This document shows, piece after piece, positions 1 to 8,019 of a stretch of DNA of 21,706 nucleotides. Source of the stretch: DHVE2 group archaeon (GTDB taxonomy: Archaea > Thermoplasmatota > Thermoplasmata > Thermoplasmatales > Aciduliprofundaceae); the NCBI GenBank assembly GCA_015522935.1, contig WALH01000004.1, positions 1 through 21,706 of the forward strand. Direction: 5' to 3'. A program made the translations under genes and the position numbers. Below the pieces are notes generated by a model that worked only from the letters and a program-made list of their open reading frames with translations, was not told where the DNA came from and ran no database searches. Position 1 is the first letter of the stretch, and every line of letters begins with the position of its first letter.

Positions 1-2
1 AT

Positions 3-332
3 ATGAGAGTGATAATAGTGGACGATGATGATATTGTCGTGAGATTTCTGGAGACCTACTTGGTTAAACACGGTTTCCAAGTGGTTGGAAAAGCGTACGA
101 CGGTAAAAGCGCTATTGATATCTTAGAGAATGTTAAATTTGACGGCCTTATTGTTGATTACTATCTCCCGGATATGACAGGGGTTGAGGTTGCAAAACAG
201 GCTATAAAGATACACAAAGATATAAAAATTATAATAATCACAGCTTCAGAGAATATTGTTGTGAAAGATTTTCCGGTTGTGAGAAAAAAGGTAGGTGAAT
301 TTAAAAATTTGATAAAACATCTTTCATCTTAA
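3..332 (+). CDS. Stand-alone response-regulator receiver domain (CheY-like), short
   Basis: Single receiver domain of 109 aa with no output domain, so it probably acts through protein contacts in the cytoplasm. The acidic cluster is D7-D10, the predicted phospho-acceptor is D52 (in VDYYLPDMTG) and the switch threonine is T80. The usual KP dipeptide at the end of beta5 is replaced by KK (95-96). Only about 15 residues separate T80 from this lysine, against roughly 20-25 in CheY proteins, so helix 4/strand 5 looks shortened. The start MRVIIVDDDD is the normal start of the family even though it lies at the window edge. The histidine kinase starts 42 bases downstream in the same direction and is the obvious candidate phospho-donor. 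That pairing is inference from position. Confidence 0.9.
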   Translation: MRVIIVDDDDIVVRFLETYLVKHGFQVVGKAYDGKSAIDILENVKFDGLIVDYYLPDMTGVEVAKQAIKIHKDIKIIIITASENIVVKDFPVVRKKVGEFKNLIKHLSS

Positions 333-374
333 AAACGGCAAAAGGTTAATTAAACATGCTTTATATACTATTTT

Positions 375-2318
375 ATGGTGAGTTCACTCATAGAAAAGGT
401 ATTTGAGGATAAAGAGGGTTTTTCCGAATTTATTTGCTCTCTTACTCAGGAAGAGCATGAGGAATCAATATTCAGAAAAATACAGAATTTTTTATTAAAA
501 TTTATAAAGTTTGATGCTTTTTTAGGTGCAGTCGTAAACTGGGATATGGAGTGGATAACATTTGAGTATATTGTGAATATAAGTAAAAACATAATTTATG
601 AGCGGGAATCCATACCTCTAAATGAAAAGGATACTCTCTCTGGATGGGTCGTGAAAAACAGAAAATCTCTCTACATAGAAGATACAAAAAAGAAAAAGGA
701 ACTCCCCGCAAATTTGAGATTGGTAGGTGAGCCAATGCGTTCATGGATAGGTGTGCCAATGTTTTTCAAGGATCAGGTGATAGGCATAATCTCGATTCAG
801 GCTCTAAAACCAGGAACGTTCAGCATGGAAGATCTCTCCCTCGTAAGATTTATAGCAGACACGACGGCTCCGATTTTCAATGTCAAAATCGTTGAGAATG
901 AACTGAGGTTGGTGAAGCAGAAGGATGAAATGATAGAAAATGCTCTGAGCTCTATTGGAATCATTCAGGATAAAAAATTAGTTTATGTGAATAAGCAGAC
1001 TGAGGAATTCACAGGATTAAAAAAGAATGAAATTATAGGAAAGAACTTTTTAGAGTTTGTTCACCCGGACGACAGAGAACTTCTGCTCAAATACCACATT
1101 AAGAGAGTACAAGGGGCGTATGCACCAAAAGAATACATAGCCAGATTTATAAACAAGAATGGAGAAACAAGATGGGGGATGGTCAGAGCTAAGAAAATAA
1201 TGTGGAACGGCAAAGTGGCCATACTATTCACAATAATAGATGTGAGCACTCTTAAAAGATATGCGGATTATTTAAGAGATATGGAAAAATATTTTACAAA
1301 GTTGGGAAGTGTCAAGGATGAGAACGAGGTCTATGAAGTTTTTATGGATTCTATCCAGCAAATTTTTGATATTTCGGAGGTTCTAATAGGCGTTGTTAAG
1401 AATGATATCTTAAAAGTGATAAAAAGGAGAGGTTACAGTGATATCCCAGCGGAAATTGTAGACGATTCAGGAGAATTTGAAATGGTAATAAGTAAAAAAA
1501 CTCCAAGATATAGAGAATACAACGGTAAAGTAGAATATATAGTTCCTGTGGAGGTTGAGGAGGGAATATGGAATATTGTTGCTGTAAGGGGAAATCATAT
1601 TCCTCACAGAGAATTGATCAGAGTGATGGCAGATTATCTTTCAAGAAATATAAAGAGAATACACCTCTATAGGAAACTGGAAGAATCCAGAAATATTCAG
1701 AGGCTTATGATTCATATGGTAACTCATGATCTTCAAAACATCTTGTCGGTCATAAGTGGCTATGCTGAACTTTTGAAAGAGAGATACATCGGAGAGTATG
1801 TGGAAGAAATCGAAAAAGCATTGAAAAAATCGGAGGAAATAATAGCACGTGCAAGACTGTTTTCGAGGCTGGACATAGATAGAATAGATGAAAAGATAGA
1901 AGAAATCGATGTAAGGGAACTCATAGAGAGAGCATACGATGATGTGAAAGCATCACATAAAAATTCTGTAATAAAGATTCACGGAAATGCGAAGATAAAA
2001 GGGCGTTGCCTTCTCAGAAATGCCTTTTATAACATTCTTCACAATGCATATAAATACGGAGCAACAGAAGTGAATGTAAAAATAGAGAACTTAGTTGGGA
2101 GAGTCATGATAAAATTTGCCGATAACGCCTCTGGGATCCCAAAAAATATGAGAGATGAAATATTCAAAAAGTATGTGCGTATTGATACAGAATCATCGGG
2201 TATGGGGCTGGGTTTGTGGATAACAAAAAAGATTGTAGAACTTCACCATGGTAAAATATGGGTTGAGGAAAACAAGCCTAAGGGAAGCGTTTTTGTAATA
2301 GAAATTCCTACAAGCTGA
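375..2318 (+). CDS. Soluble GAF-PAS sensor histidine kinase
   Basis: Cytoplasmic sensor kinase of 647 aa without membrane segments. A GAF domain (about 25-175, with SWIGVPMFFKDQVIGIISIQ) is followed by a PAS/PAC domain (about 185-295, with WNGKVAILFTIIDVS), a second poorly conserved GAF-like region (about 300-430), a dimerisation/H-box helix with the likely phosphorylated H451 in THDLQN, and a HATPase domain. The ATPase has the N-box around N553/N557, a G1 box DNASGI (583-588) and a G2 box SGMGLGL (608-614). It presumably senses a small ligand or redox state inside the cell and phosphorylates a receiver; the 109-aa receiver just upstream is the nearest partner. An AT element at about 347-354 lies at leaderless spacing from the ATG. 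The PAPS-reductase-like gene starts 1 base after its stop, so the two are probably co-transcribed. Confidence 0.93.
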   Translation: MVSSLIEKVFEDKEGFSEFICSLTQEEHEESIFRKIQNFLLKFIKFDAFLGAVVNWDMEWITFEYIVNISKNIIYERESIPLNEKDTLSGWVVKNRKSLYIEDTKKKKELPANLRLVGEPMRSWIGVPMFFKDQVIGIISIQALKPGTFSMEDLSLVRFIADTTAPIFNVKIVENELRLVKQKDEMIENALSSIGIIQDKKLVYVNKQTEEFTGLKKNEIIGKNFLEFVHPDDRELLLKYHIKRVQGAYAPKEYIARFINKNGETRWGMVRAKKIMWNGKVAILFTIIDVSTLKRYADYLRDMEKYFTKLGSVKDENEVYEVFMDSIQQIFDISEVLIGVVKNDILKVIKRRGYSDIPAEIVDDSGEFEMVISKKTPRYREYNGKVEYIVPVEVEEGIWNIVAVRGNHIPHRELIRVMADYLSRNIKRIHLYRKLEESRNIQRLMIHMVTHDLQNILSVISGYAELLKERYIGEYVEEIEKALKKSEEIIARARLFSRLDIDRIDEKIEEIDVRELIERAYDDVKASHKNSVIKIHGNAKIKGRCLLRNAFYNILHNAYKYGATEVNVKIENLVGRVMIKFADNASGIPKNMRDEIFKKYVRIDTESSGMGLGLWITKKIVELHHGKIWVEENKPKGSVFVIEIPTS

Positions 2319-2319
2319 T

Positions 2320-4068
2320 ATGGGCAAACCTATTTATCTTGGAAAAGTCAAATTGCGATGGTGCGATCAACACAATTTACCACTTATCGGTAAAAAATGT
2401 GATATATGCGGAGAAGAAGGGAAAAAAGTTAATATAACTCCTCCAGGAGAAGTCAGAATTGGATTTGAAGGAGATTTGAATATTCTACGAAATGCAATAA
2501 AAGAACAGTTCGGATGTGAATTCTCAAGAAAATCAGTGCTTTTCAATCGCGTTCCTCATTTTGACAGAATGGATGAAGTTATAATCGATGGCAAAGTTGT
2601 GGGTAATTTAAGATTTGATATTAATTCCCACCAATTTATTCTCACATTGAGAATGGAAGGTGCGTATATGCTTTCTTCCTGTGTTAAAAAAGGATGGATA
2701 ACAGCAGATAAAGGAGCGATCAAGCCACTCTTGGATGGAAAAAACCTCATGCTTCCAGGTGTTGTTGATTTTTCAGAAGGTATAAAAAGAGGGGATGAAG
2801 TAATTGTCAAAGATGAATCAGGCAAAGTTTTTGCAGTGGGAATAGCAAAGAAATCCTCGGAGGAAATGAAAAAAGATGAGAAAGGTGTTGCGGTAAAGAT
2901 AAGGTACAGTGGTTATGGCGAATGGAAGGACAGAAGAGATGCAAGCGTAGAAGAGGTAATAAGAGCCAATTTGTCCTATCTTGAAAAGTTAGAAAAAAAG
3001 GCGGTAGAAAGGATGAAAGAAGTGTATTCCCAATACAATTTACCAATGGCAGTATCTTTCAGTGGTGGTAAGGATTCTCTTGTCACACTCCTTCTCGCTT
3101 TGAAAAGTGGAATACCCTTTCGAACTTTTTTCCTAAACACAGGTATGGAACTGCCGGAAACGGTTGATTATGTGGATGAGGTGGAGAAAAAATACGGGAT
3201 AAAGGTGGATAGAATAGAGGCGGGAGATGCTTTCTGGAGAAATTTAGAGCATTTTGGTCCTCCAGGTAGAGATTACAGATGGTGCTGCAAGGTGGCAAAA
3301 TTGGGTCCGACAACAAGGTACATCCTTGAAAATTATACATCGGGTGTTTTAACTCTCATCGGGCAGAGAAGATATGAGAGTGCAGAAAGAATGAGGAAGG
3401 GGGATATATGGAGGAATGAATGGGTTCCAAATCAGTTATCTTTCAGTCCGATTCAGAACTGGAATTCATTAGAGGTATGGCTTTACATTCTGTGGAAAAG
3501 AGCACCGATCAATCCATGGTATCGCAGAGGCTTAACCCGCATAGGCTGCTATCTCTGCCCTGCAATGGATATTGGAGATTTTGAAATTGAAAAAAGATAT
3601 TATGATGGTGTGGAGAAATGGTTCTCTTATCTGAGAAATTTTGCAAAAGAGCACAACATTCCAGAGGAATGGGTAAAATCATCATGGAGATGGAAAAATC
3701 CGCCTGAATGGGCCGGAAAAATCAGTTTTGAGAGAGAGAAACTGAAAATCACTGCTGAAAAAAGAGAAGATCATTACATACTGAAATTCAACAAACCCGT
3801 AGAGTGGAGCCGTATTAAGAATATGCTCACAGCCCTTCCGCAGGGAACATACAGTATCTCAGATAATGTTATTGTTCAGAAGGATTTTTTAGGGGAAGCA
3901 AGGTCTCTGATAATAAGATCGCAGGAATGTGTGGGATGTGGTGTGTGCTTAGGCAGGTGCCCGGTTAACGCTCTCTATCTTGATAACGAGGGAAAAATAA
4001 AGATAACAGAGGAAAAATGCATTCACTGCTTGGACTGCCTCGGTAAATGCCCTGCGGAAGAATTCTGA
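2320..4068 (+). CDS. Zinc ribbon-PUA-PAPS reductase-like PP-loop-ferredoxin fusion protein
   Basis: Four-part protein of 582 aa. The N-terminus has a zinc ribbon (C15, H18, C27, C30), then a region ending in a PUA-like RNA-binding fold (about 125-200). Next is an adenine-nucleotide alpha-hydrolase of the PAPS reductase family with the PP-loop SGGKDS (248-253), WCCK (321-324) and a CxxC pair (C410/C413). The C-terminus is a two-cluster ferredoxin (C537, C540, C543, C547 and C567, C570, C573, C577). PAPS reductases proper use PAPS and thioredoxin. A PUA domain is typical of tRNA-modifying enzymes, so tRNA thiolation or other sulfur transfer fed by the ferredoxin is as likely as sulfate reduction. 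Archaeal proteins of this build exist, but I know of no proven reaction. It follows the histidine kinase by 1 base. No other sulfate-assimilation gene is in view. Confidence 0.88.
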   Translation: MGKPIYLGKVKLRWCDQHNLPLIGKKCDICGEEGKKVNITPPGEVRIGFEGDLNILRNAIKEQFGCEFSRKSVLFNRVPHFDRMDEVIIDGKVVGNLRFDINSHQFILTLRMEGAYMLSSCVKKGWITADKGAIKPLLDGKNLMLPGVVDFSEGIKRGDEVIVKDESGKVFAVGIAKKSSEEMKKDEKGVAVKIRYSGYGEWKDRRDASVEEVIRANLSYLEKLEKKAVERMKEVYSQYNLPMAVSFSGGKDSLVTLLLALKSGIPFRTFFLNTGMELPETVDYVDEVEKKYGIKVDRIEAGDAFWRNLEHFGPPGRDYRWCCKVAKLGPTTRYILENYTSGVLTLIGQRRYESAERMRKGDIWRNEWVPNQLSFSPIQNWNSLEVWLYILWKRAPINPWYRRGLTRIGCYLCPAMDIGDFEIEKRYYDGVEKWFSYLRNFAKEHNIPEEWVKSSWRWKNPPEWAGKISFEREKLKITAEKREDHYILKFNKPVEWSRIKNMLTALPQGTYSISDNVIVQKDFLGEARSLIIRSQECVGCGVCLGRCPVNALYLDNEGKIKITEEKCIHCLDCLGKCPAEEF

Positions 4069-4071
4069 ACC

Positions 4072-4425
4072 TCAATCCTGCAAGTATTTCTCCACCTTTT
4101 TCCTCAACATTTTTATTCCCGTGTTTTTGGGAAGGTATTCAATTGCTCCAGCATTAATGACATCTTCCATAATCTCGTTTCTCTCTATTCCACTGAGAGC
4201 TATTATCTTTGCGGACTTATCCTTCTTTTTTATTTTCTCAATTATGTGCACACCATTCATATCCGGGAGAAGGATATCCACAATAACTAAGTTTGGATTG
4301 TACTTAGAAAAAAGCTCTATCCCCTTCGTTCCGTTATCAGCCCATAAAATATCATAATCCTTAAACACCCTGCGAAAGAGATCGTAGAACATTTGCGAAT
4401 CTTCTATCAGCAGAATTTTTTTCAT
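4072..4425 (-). CDS. Stand-alone response-regulator receiver domain (CheY-like)
   Basis: Canonical single receiver of 117 aa. Acidic pair E8/D9, phospho-acceptor D50 (in VDILLPDMNG), switch S78 and conserved lysine K100 are all present, so it should be able to accept phosphate. There is no DNA-binding output domain. Its start overlaps the end of the KaiC-like ATPase gene by four bases (ATGA), which suggests translational coupling and a shared task. It converges on the PAPS-reductase-like gene with 3 bases between the stops. Unlike the receiver at the left edge, its core has normal family spacing. Confidence 0.92.
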   Translation of the reverse strand: MKKILLIEDSQMFYDLFRRVFKDYDILWADNGTKGIELFSKYNPNLVIVDILLPDMNGVHIIEKIKKKDKSAKIIALSGIERNEIMEDVINAGAIEYLPKNTGIKMLRKKVEKYLQD

Positions 4426-5804
4426 ACAATCACTCTCTTTACAAGCTTAGGATATCCATCTGTCTGTATATCAAGATGATACACATTGCTCCAAGGCTTT
4501 ATGGAGTACATAAGTACATCCCCCGCCATATTCATAAACTTCACATAAATTTCCGATATATTGGAACAGAACCTTTTTATATCTTTATCCCAGAGATTTC
4601 CAGCGATCATCATAACTCCTCCGCTTCTGCGTATCATATCCTTTAGAGCATAGAGAATCTTCATTATATCTTCTTTTTGAAGGTATGAGTATAGCCTGTC
4701 ATAACCCACTACAACAAGTGGAGGATTATCCTCTTCAGACCCAAGAATCTCCCCCTCTACGATTTTTATTATTTCTTCTGAATCTTTGAAGTTTATCTTC
4801 TTTACATAGGATTCAAAATCACTTGCTGTATAGAGGAAAATGAGATTTTTGAAATATTTCTCTATTCCAAAGATAAGTATCTGATACTTCAATTCTTCCA
4901 CATCCAGCTCGTTTGGCGGTATGACCAGAACCTTGGAGTCATTTTTGAGAAAATTAGCTATTACCCCCATAAGCGGGGTAAGTTTGTATGATTTAGAGAT
5001 GTATTCCCCAAAATCGTAAACCGCTACACCTCCTCTTTTAAAGGTGAAGATGTCGTCAAAATATACGCTTGGAACATTGGAAACTCCGGATATTTCCTTT
5101 CCCGGAAACTCAGAGATTTTGGATATACCTACATATTTGAATGGCTTAGAAGTCATATACTTGAACTTTGCATCTTTTAAAGTGAAAAAGTACATGTTTC
5201 TCATTATTTCTACACCCTTCATCTTGTCAATGGTAAGCCACCTGAACGTTCTTCCCTCCTCAAATTTGCGATGCATTGTTATGACTCCATCAGAAAGGTA
5301 CGCTATCTCATCATCTTCCACACCTTCTTTGGCAATTATAAAGTTTATTCCATAATCAGAAAGGCGAACAATCTTCAGGAAAAAAGTTTCTGAATTGTAT
5401 ATCTCCTCTCTTTCCTTCTCTTCCATAGCCTTTATTTTCAGTTCTTCCACTATTGTGTGCCAGCTATCTACAATTATACCCTCTATTTTTCCATCTTCAA
5501 ATAAATTGAGCGCATGCCTTATGGCTTCTGGCATGAGGTAGAATGTTGTACCAAAACTATCCGTCTCACGGTAATCGTACTTTTTATCTATGGAAAACAT
5601 GAACTTTGCCATATTCTCGTCTATCCATGGATGAGTTCTTCTTATGTCATCCAAATTCTTTTTACTGCTCACATAGGCAAAATTTTTGAAAAGCATTAAA
5701 CTCAGAACAAAAGTTGTTTTGCCCGTTCCGGGATATCCACGAACCGTTAAAACTGCACCTTTCCTCTTCATAAAATCGTTAAGTTCCTGGGGTATTACAT
5801 CCAT
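4422..5804 (-). CDS. KaiC/RadA-like RecA-superfamily ATPase, two-lobed
   Basis: 460 aa. The first lobe has a Walker A GYPGTGKT (23-30), a Walker B ending at D113 (GIIVDSW) and the KaiC-type stretch LSDGVI (170-175) followed by IDKMKG (192-197), which identify the COG0467 KaiC-like group. The second lobe (about 225-460) has strands resembling a RecA core (VLVIPPNEL, PPLVVVGYDR) but no recognisable Walker A, so it is probably a degenerate non-catalytic repeat. Archaeal KaiC-like proteins often sit beside signal-transduction genes. Here a receiver overlaps the 3' end of this gene by four bases, which suggests that phosphorylation of that receiver reads out or controls the ATPase. FlaH-like function is less likely because the protein is twice as long and no archaellum genes are near. 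A TATA-like box lies about 26 bases before the ATG (leaderless). Confidence 0.85.
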   Translation of the reverse strand: MDVIPQELNDFMKRKGAVLTVRGYPGTGKTTFVLSLMLFKNFAYVSSKKNLDDIRRTHPWIDENMAKFMFSIDKKYDYRETDSFGTTFYLMPEAIRHALNLFEDGKIEGIIVDSWHTIVEELKIKAMEEKEREEIYNSETFFLKIVRLSDYGINFIIAKEGVEDDEIAYLSDGVITMHRKFEEGRTFRWLTIDKMKGVEIMRNMYFFTLKDAKFKYMTSKPFKYVGISKISEFPGKEISGVSNVPSVYFDDIFTFKRGGVAVYDFGEYISKSYKLTPLMGVIANFLKNDSKVLVIPPNELDVEELKYQILIFGIEKYFKNLIFLYTASDFESYVKKINFKDSEEIIKIVEGEILGSEEDNPPLVVVGYDRLYSYLQKEDIMKILYALKDMIRRSGGVMMIAGNLWDKDIKRFCSNISEIYVKFMNMAGDVLMYSIKPWSNVYHLDIQTDGYPKLVKRVIV

Positions 5805-5825
5805 ATCAAAAATATTGTTTTTATA

Positions 5826-5833
5826 CTTATAAA
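5826..5833 (-). promoter_or_regulatory. TATA box of the KaiC-like gene (leaderless)
   Basis: On the - strand the sequence TTTATAAG is centred about 26 bases before the A of the ATG at 5804, the spacing expected if transcription starts at the start codon. An A/G-rich BRE-like stretch precedes it. No Shine-Dalgarno sequence is seen. Inferred from sequence alone. Confidence 0.5.
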
Positions 5834-5883
5834 CTTTTCGGTGTAGAAATCGTCATAAAAATTCATATCACACCTTAGTAAAT

Positions 5884-5920
5884 TTTATATGGCTTACGAT
5901 ATTTCCCCCTTAAAGGGTGA
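5884..5920 (+). promoter_or_regulatory. TATA box, small palindrome and ribosome site of hppA
   Basis: TTTATATG (5884-5891) is a good archaeal TATA box. It would place the start of transcription near 5914, giving a short leader, unlike the leaderless neighbours. GGGTGA (5915-5920), six bases before the ATG, matches the anti-Shine-Dalgarno. Between them CCCTTAAAGGG (5907-5917) is a near-perfect small palindrome that overlaps the predicted transcription start and could bind a regulator. Confidence 0.45.
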
Positions 5921-5926
5921 TTTCAA

Positions 5927-7981
5927 ATGATAGATTACATGGCCCTTCTGACTGGCCTGATATCCATAGTTATCGCCATCACATTTGGAGTTTATATAAG
6001 ACGTAAGAGTCCTGGGAAGGGGGAGATGGTTGAAATAGCAGGATATATACGAAAGGGAGCAATGACATTTCTCAACGAAGAATATAGATATTTGAGTATT
6101 TATATAATCATTGTCGCCATTCTTCTCTATGTTGGAAGCCTTTTCAGCAGGGGAATTAGTTCTTACACATGGATTGCTTTTGTTTTCGGTGCAATTCTTT
6201 CAGCACTTGCGGGAAATTTTGGAATGAGAGTCGCAACTTTAGCGAATGTAAGAACGGCAAAAGCCGTTGAAGATGACATTCGTTCAGGTTTTAAGGTGGC
6301 ATTCTCATCAGGAGCAGTAATGGGCCTTATTGTTGTAGGTCTTGGTCTTGCAGGAGTTAGCACAATATATATAATTTTCAGCAGTCTGCCACCGGAAACT
6401 CTATCCAATATAATGTTTGGATTTGGATTTGGAGCCAGCAGCATAGCATTATTTGCAAGGGTAGGAGGAGGAATTTATACAAAGGCCGCTGATGTTGGAG
6501 CCGATTTGGTTGGAAAGATAGAAGCGGGAATACCTGAGGATGATCCTCGCAACCCTGCAGTAATAGCTGATAATGTGGGAGACAATGTGGGTGATGTTGC
6601 AGGTATGGGTGCAGATTTGTTTGAAAGTTATGTGGATTCGATCATAGCCACCATAGCCATCGCAGTTATGTTCGCAGCTCTTGGAGCGGATATAGTGCTT
6701 CTTCCTTTGATTATAGCAACCATAGGAATAGTATCCTCTATTATTGGTATTTTAACTGTTGTAGCAATGAGAAATAATGACCCTTCCAAGGCTATGAACT
6801 GGGGAGTTATAGTGAGTGCAGTGGTTATGATGATTCTTGCCGGTACCGCAATGTACTATATGGGAATGGGTGGTTTGCCCGTTGGCAAGGATTCAAGTGG
6901 AAACTTAGTAAAGGTGCCATGGTACTACGTATATACAGCTTTGATTTCAGGACTGTTTGCAGGAATAATAATAGGCTTTTCAACTGAATATTTCACATCG
7001 GATAAATACTCACCTACTAAGGAAATTGCGAAGGCCAGCACAACGGGTGCAGGCACAAATCTAATAACGGGAATGGCCATGGGAATGCTAAGCACAATTA
7101 TACCAATTATAACCGTTTCTGCTGCTATAATGATAGCCTATTATTTATCTGGTTTATATGGAATAGCCATCGCTGCTGTTGGCATGCTCAGCACTCTTGG
7201 AATGACGCTCAGCATGGATACTTATGGACCGGTGGCAGATAATGCAGCAGGAATAGCTGAGATGGCACATTTGGGTAAGAATGTCAGGAAACATGCCGAA
7301 CATTTGGATGCTGTGGGCAACACCACAGCCGCCATAGGTAAGGGATTTGCTATTGGCTCTGCCGCTTTAACAGCTCTTGCTCTATTCGCCACATTTACTG
7401 AGAGTGTCGGAAACATAAATATGGAAATATCAGATCCGTCTGTTACAGTTGGAATATTCATAGGCGCCCTTATGCCTTTCCTTTTCTCAGCTCTTGCCCT
7501 CAAGGCTGTGGGTGGAGCAGCTGAGGATATGGTCAACGAAGTTCGCAGACAGTTCACAGAGATCAAAGGAATTTTAGAGGGAAAAGCTAAACCGGATTAC
7601 AACAGATGTATAAGTATATCCACCAACGCAGCCATAAGAAAAATGATCCTTCCCACAATTCTCGCTATAATTGTTCCCATTGTCGTAGGTGTAACACCCG
7701 GATTAGGTGCTAGGGCTGTTGGGGGCTTGTTAGCAGGTTCTATAGCATCTGGATTCCTTCTTGCCATATACATGGCCAATGCTGGTGGCGCCTGGGACAA
7801 TGCAAAGAAATACATAGAGGATGGAAACTATGGTGGTAAAGGAAGCGATGCACATAAGGCGGCAGTGGTAGGGGATACTGTGGGAGATCCTTTAAAAGAT
7901 ACCGCTGGCCCTTCTCTGAACATCCTTATCAAATTGATGAGCATTGTTTCGCTCATATTTGCATCTTTCTTTATACTCTGA
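5927..7981 (+). CDS. hppA: Membrane ion-translocating pyrophosphatase (H+ or Na+), K+-dependent type
   Basis: Hydrolyses cytoplasmic pyrophosphate and pumps cations out through about 16 membrane helices; 684 aa is the normal length. Substrate and Mg2+ motifs are intact: YTKAADVGADLVGK (184-197), ADNVGDNVGD (214-223), and at the C-terminus K644, D650, D654 and D658 (in VVGDTVGDPLKD). A468 and G471 in GNTTAAIGKG are the residues of the K+-dependent subfamily; K+-independent enzymes have K and T there. The ion-selective glutamate sits in DLFESY (E233), the position used by Na+-pumping and several bacterial enzymes and not the plant H+-type position. Pumped ion is therefore open, with Na+ a real possibility. 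The gene has its own promoter and Shine-Dalgarno and stands alone. Confidence 0.97.
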   Translation: MIDYMALLTGLISIVIAITFGVYIRRKSPGKGEMVEIAGYIRKGAMTFLNEEYRYLSIYIIIVAILLYVGSLFSRGISSYTWIAFVFGAILSALAGNFGMRVATLANVRTAKAVEDDIRSGFKVAFSSGAVMGLIVVGLGLAGVSTIYIIFSSLPPETLSNIMFGFGFGASSIALFARVGGGIYTKAADVGADLVGKIEAGIPEDDPRNPAVIADNVGDNVGDVAGMGADLFESYVDSIIATIAIAVMFAALGADIVLLPLIIATIGIVSSIIGILTVVAMRNNDPSKAMNWGVIVSAVVMMILAGTAMYYMGMGGLPVGKDSSGNLVKVPWYYVYTALISGLFAGIIIGFSTEYFTSDKYSPTKEIAKASTTGAGTNLITGMAMGMLSTIIPIITVSAAIMIAYYLSGLYGIAIAAVGMLSTLGMTLSMDTYGPVADNAAGIAEMAHLGKNVRKHAEHLDAVGNTTAAIGKGFAIGSAALTALALFATFTESVGNINMEISDPSVTVGIFIGALMPFLFSALALKAVGGAAEDMVNEVRRQFTEIKGILEGKAKPDYNRCISISTNAAIRKMILPTILAIIVPIVVGVTPGLGARAVGGLLAGSIASGFLLAIYMANAGGAWDNAKKYIEDGNYGGKGSDAHKAAVVGDTVGDPLKDTAGPSLNILIKLMSIVSLIFASFFIL

Positions 7982-7987
7982 ATAATT

Positions 7988-7996
7988 TTTTATACA
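7988..7996 (+). promoter_or_regulatory. TATA box of the MscS-family gene (leaderless)
   Basis: TTTTATACA (7988-7996) is centred about 28 bases before the ATG at 8020, only 7 bases after the hppA stop. The pyrimidine-rich spacer carries no Shine-Dalgarno sequence, which agrees with a leaderless message. Confidence 0.5.
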
Positions 7997-8009
7997 TCTT
8001 TTACATATC

Positions 8010-8017
8010 TTTTTTTT
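8010..8017 (+). terminator. T-run terminator candidate after hppA
   Basis: A run of eight T (8010-8017) about 30 bases after the hppA stop is the kind of signal that ends archaeal transcripts. It lies within the promoter-to-start region of the next gene, so hppA transcripts could end exactly where the mscS-like transcript begins. Confidence 0.35.
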
Positions 8018-8019
8018 AG

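Noticed and set aside
360..367. TTTATATA as promoter of the histidine kinase
   Set aside because: It is only about 11 bases before the ATG and would start transcription inside the gene; the AT element at 347-354 has better spacing.
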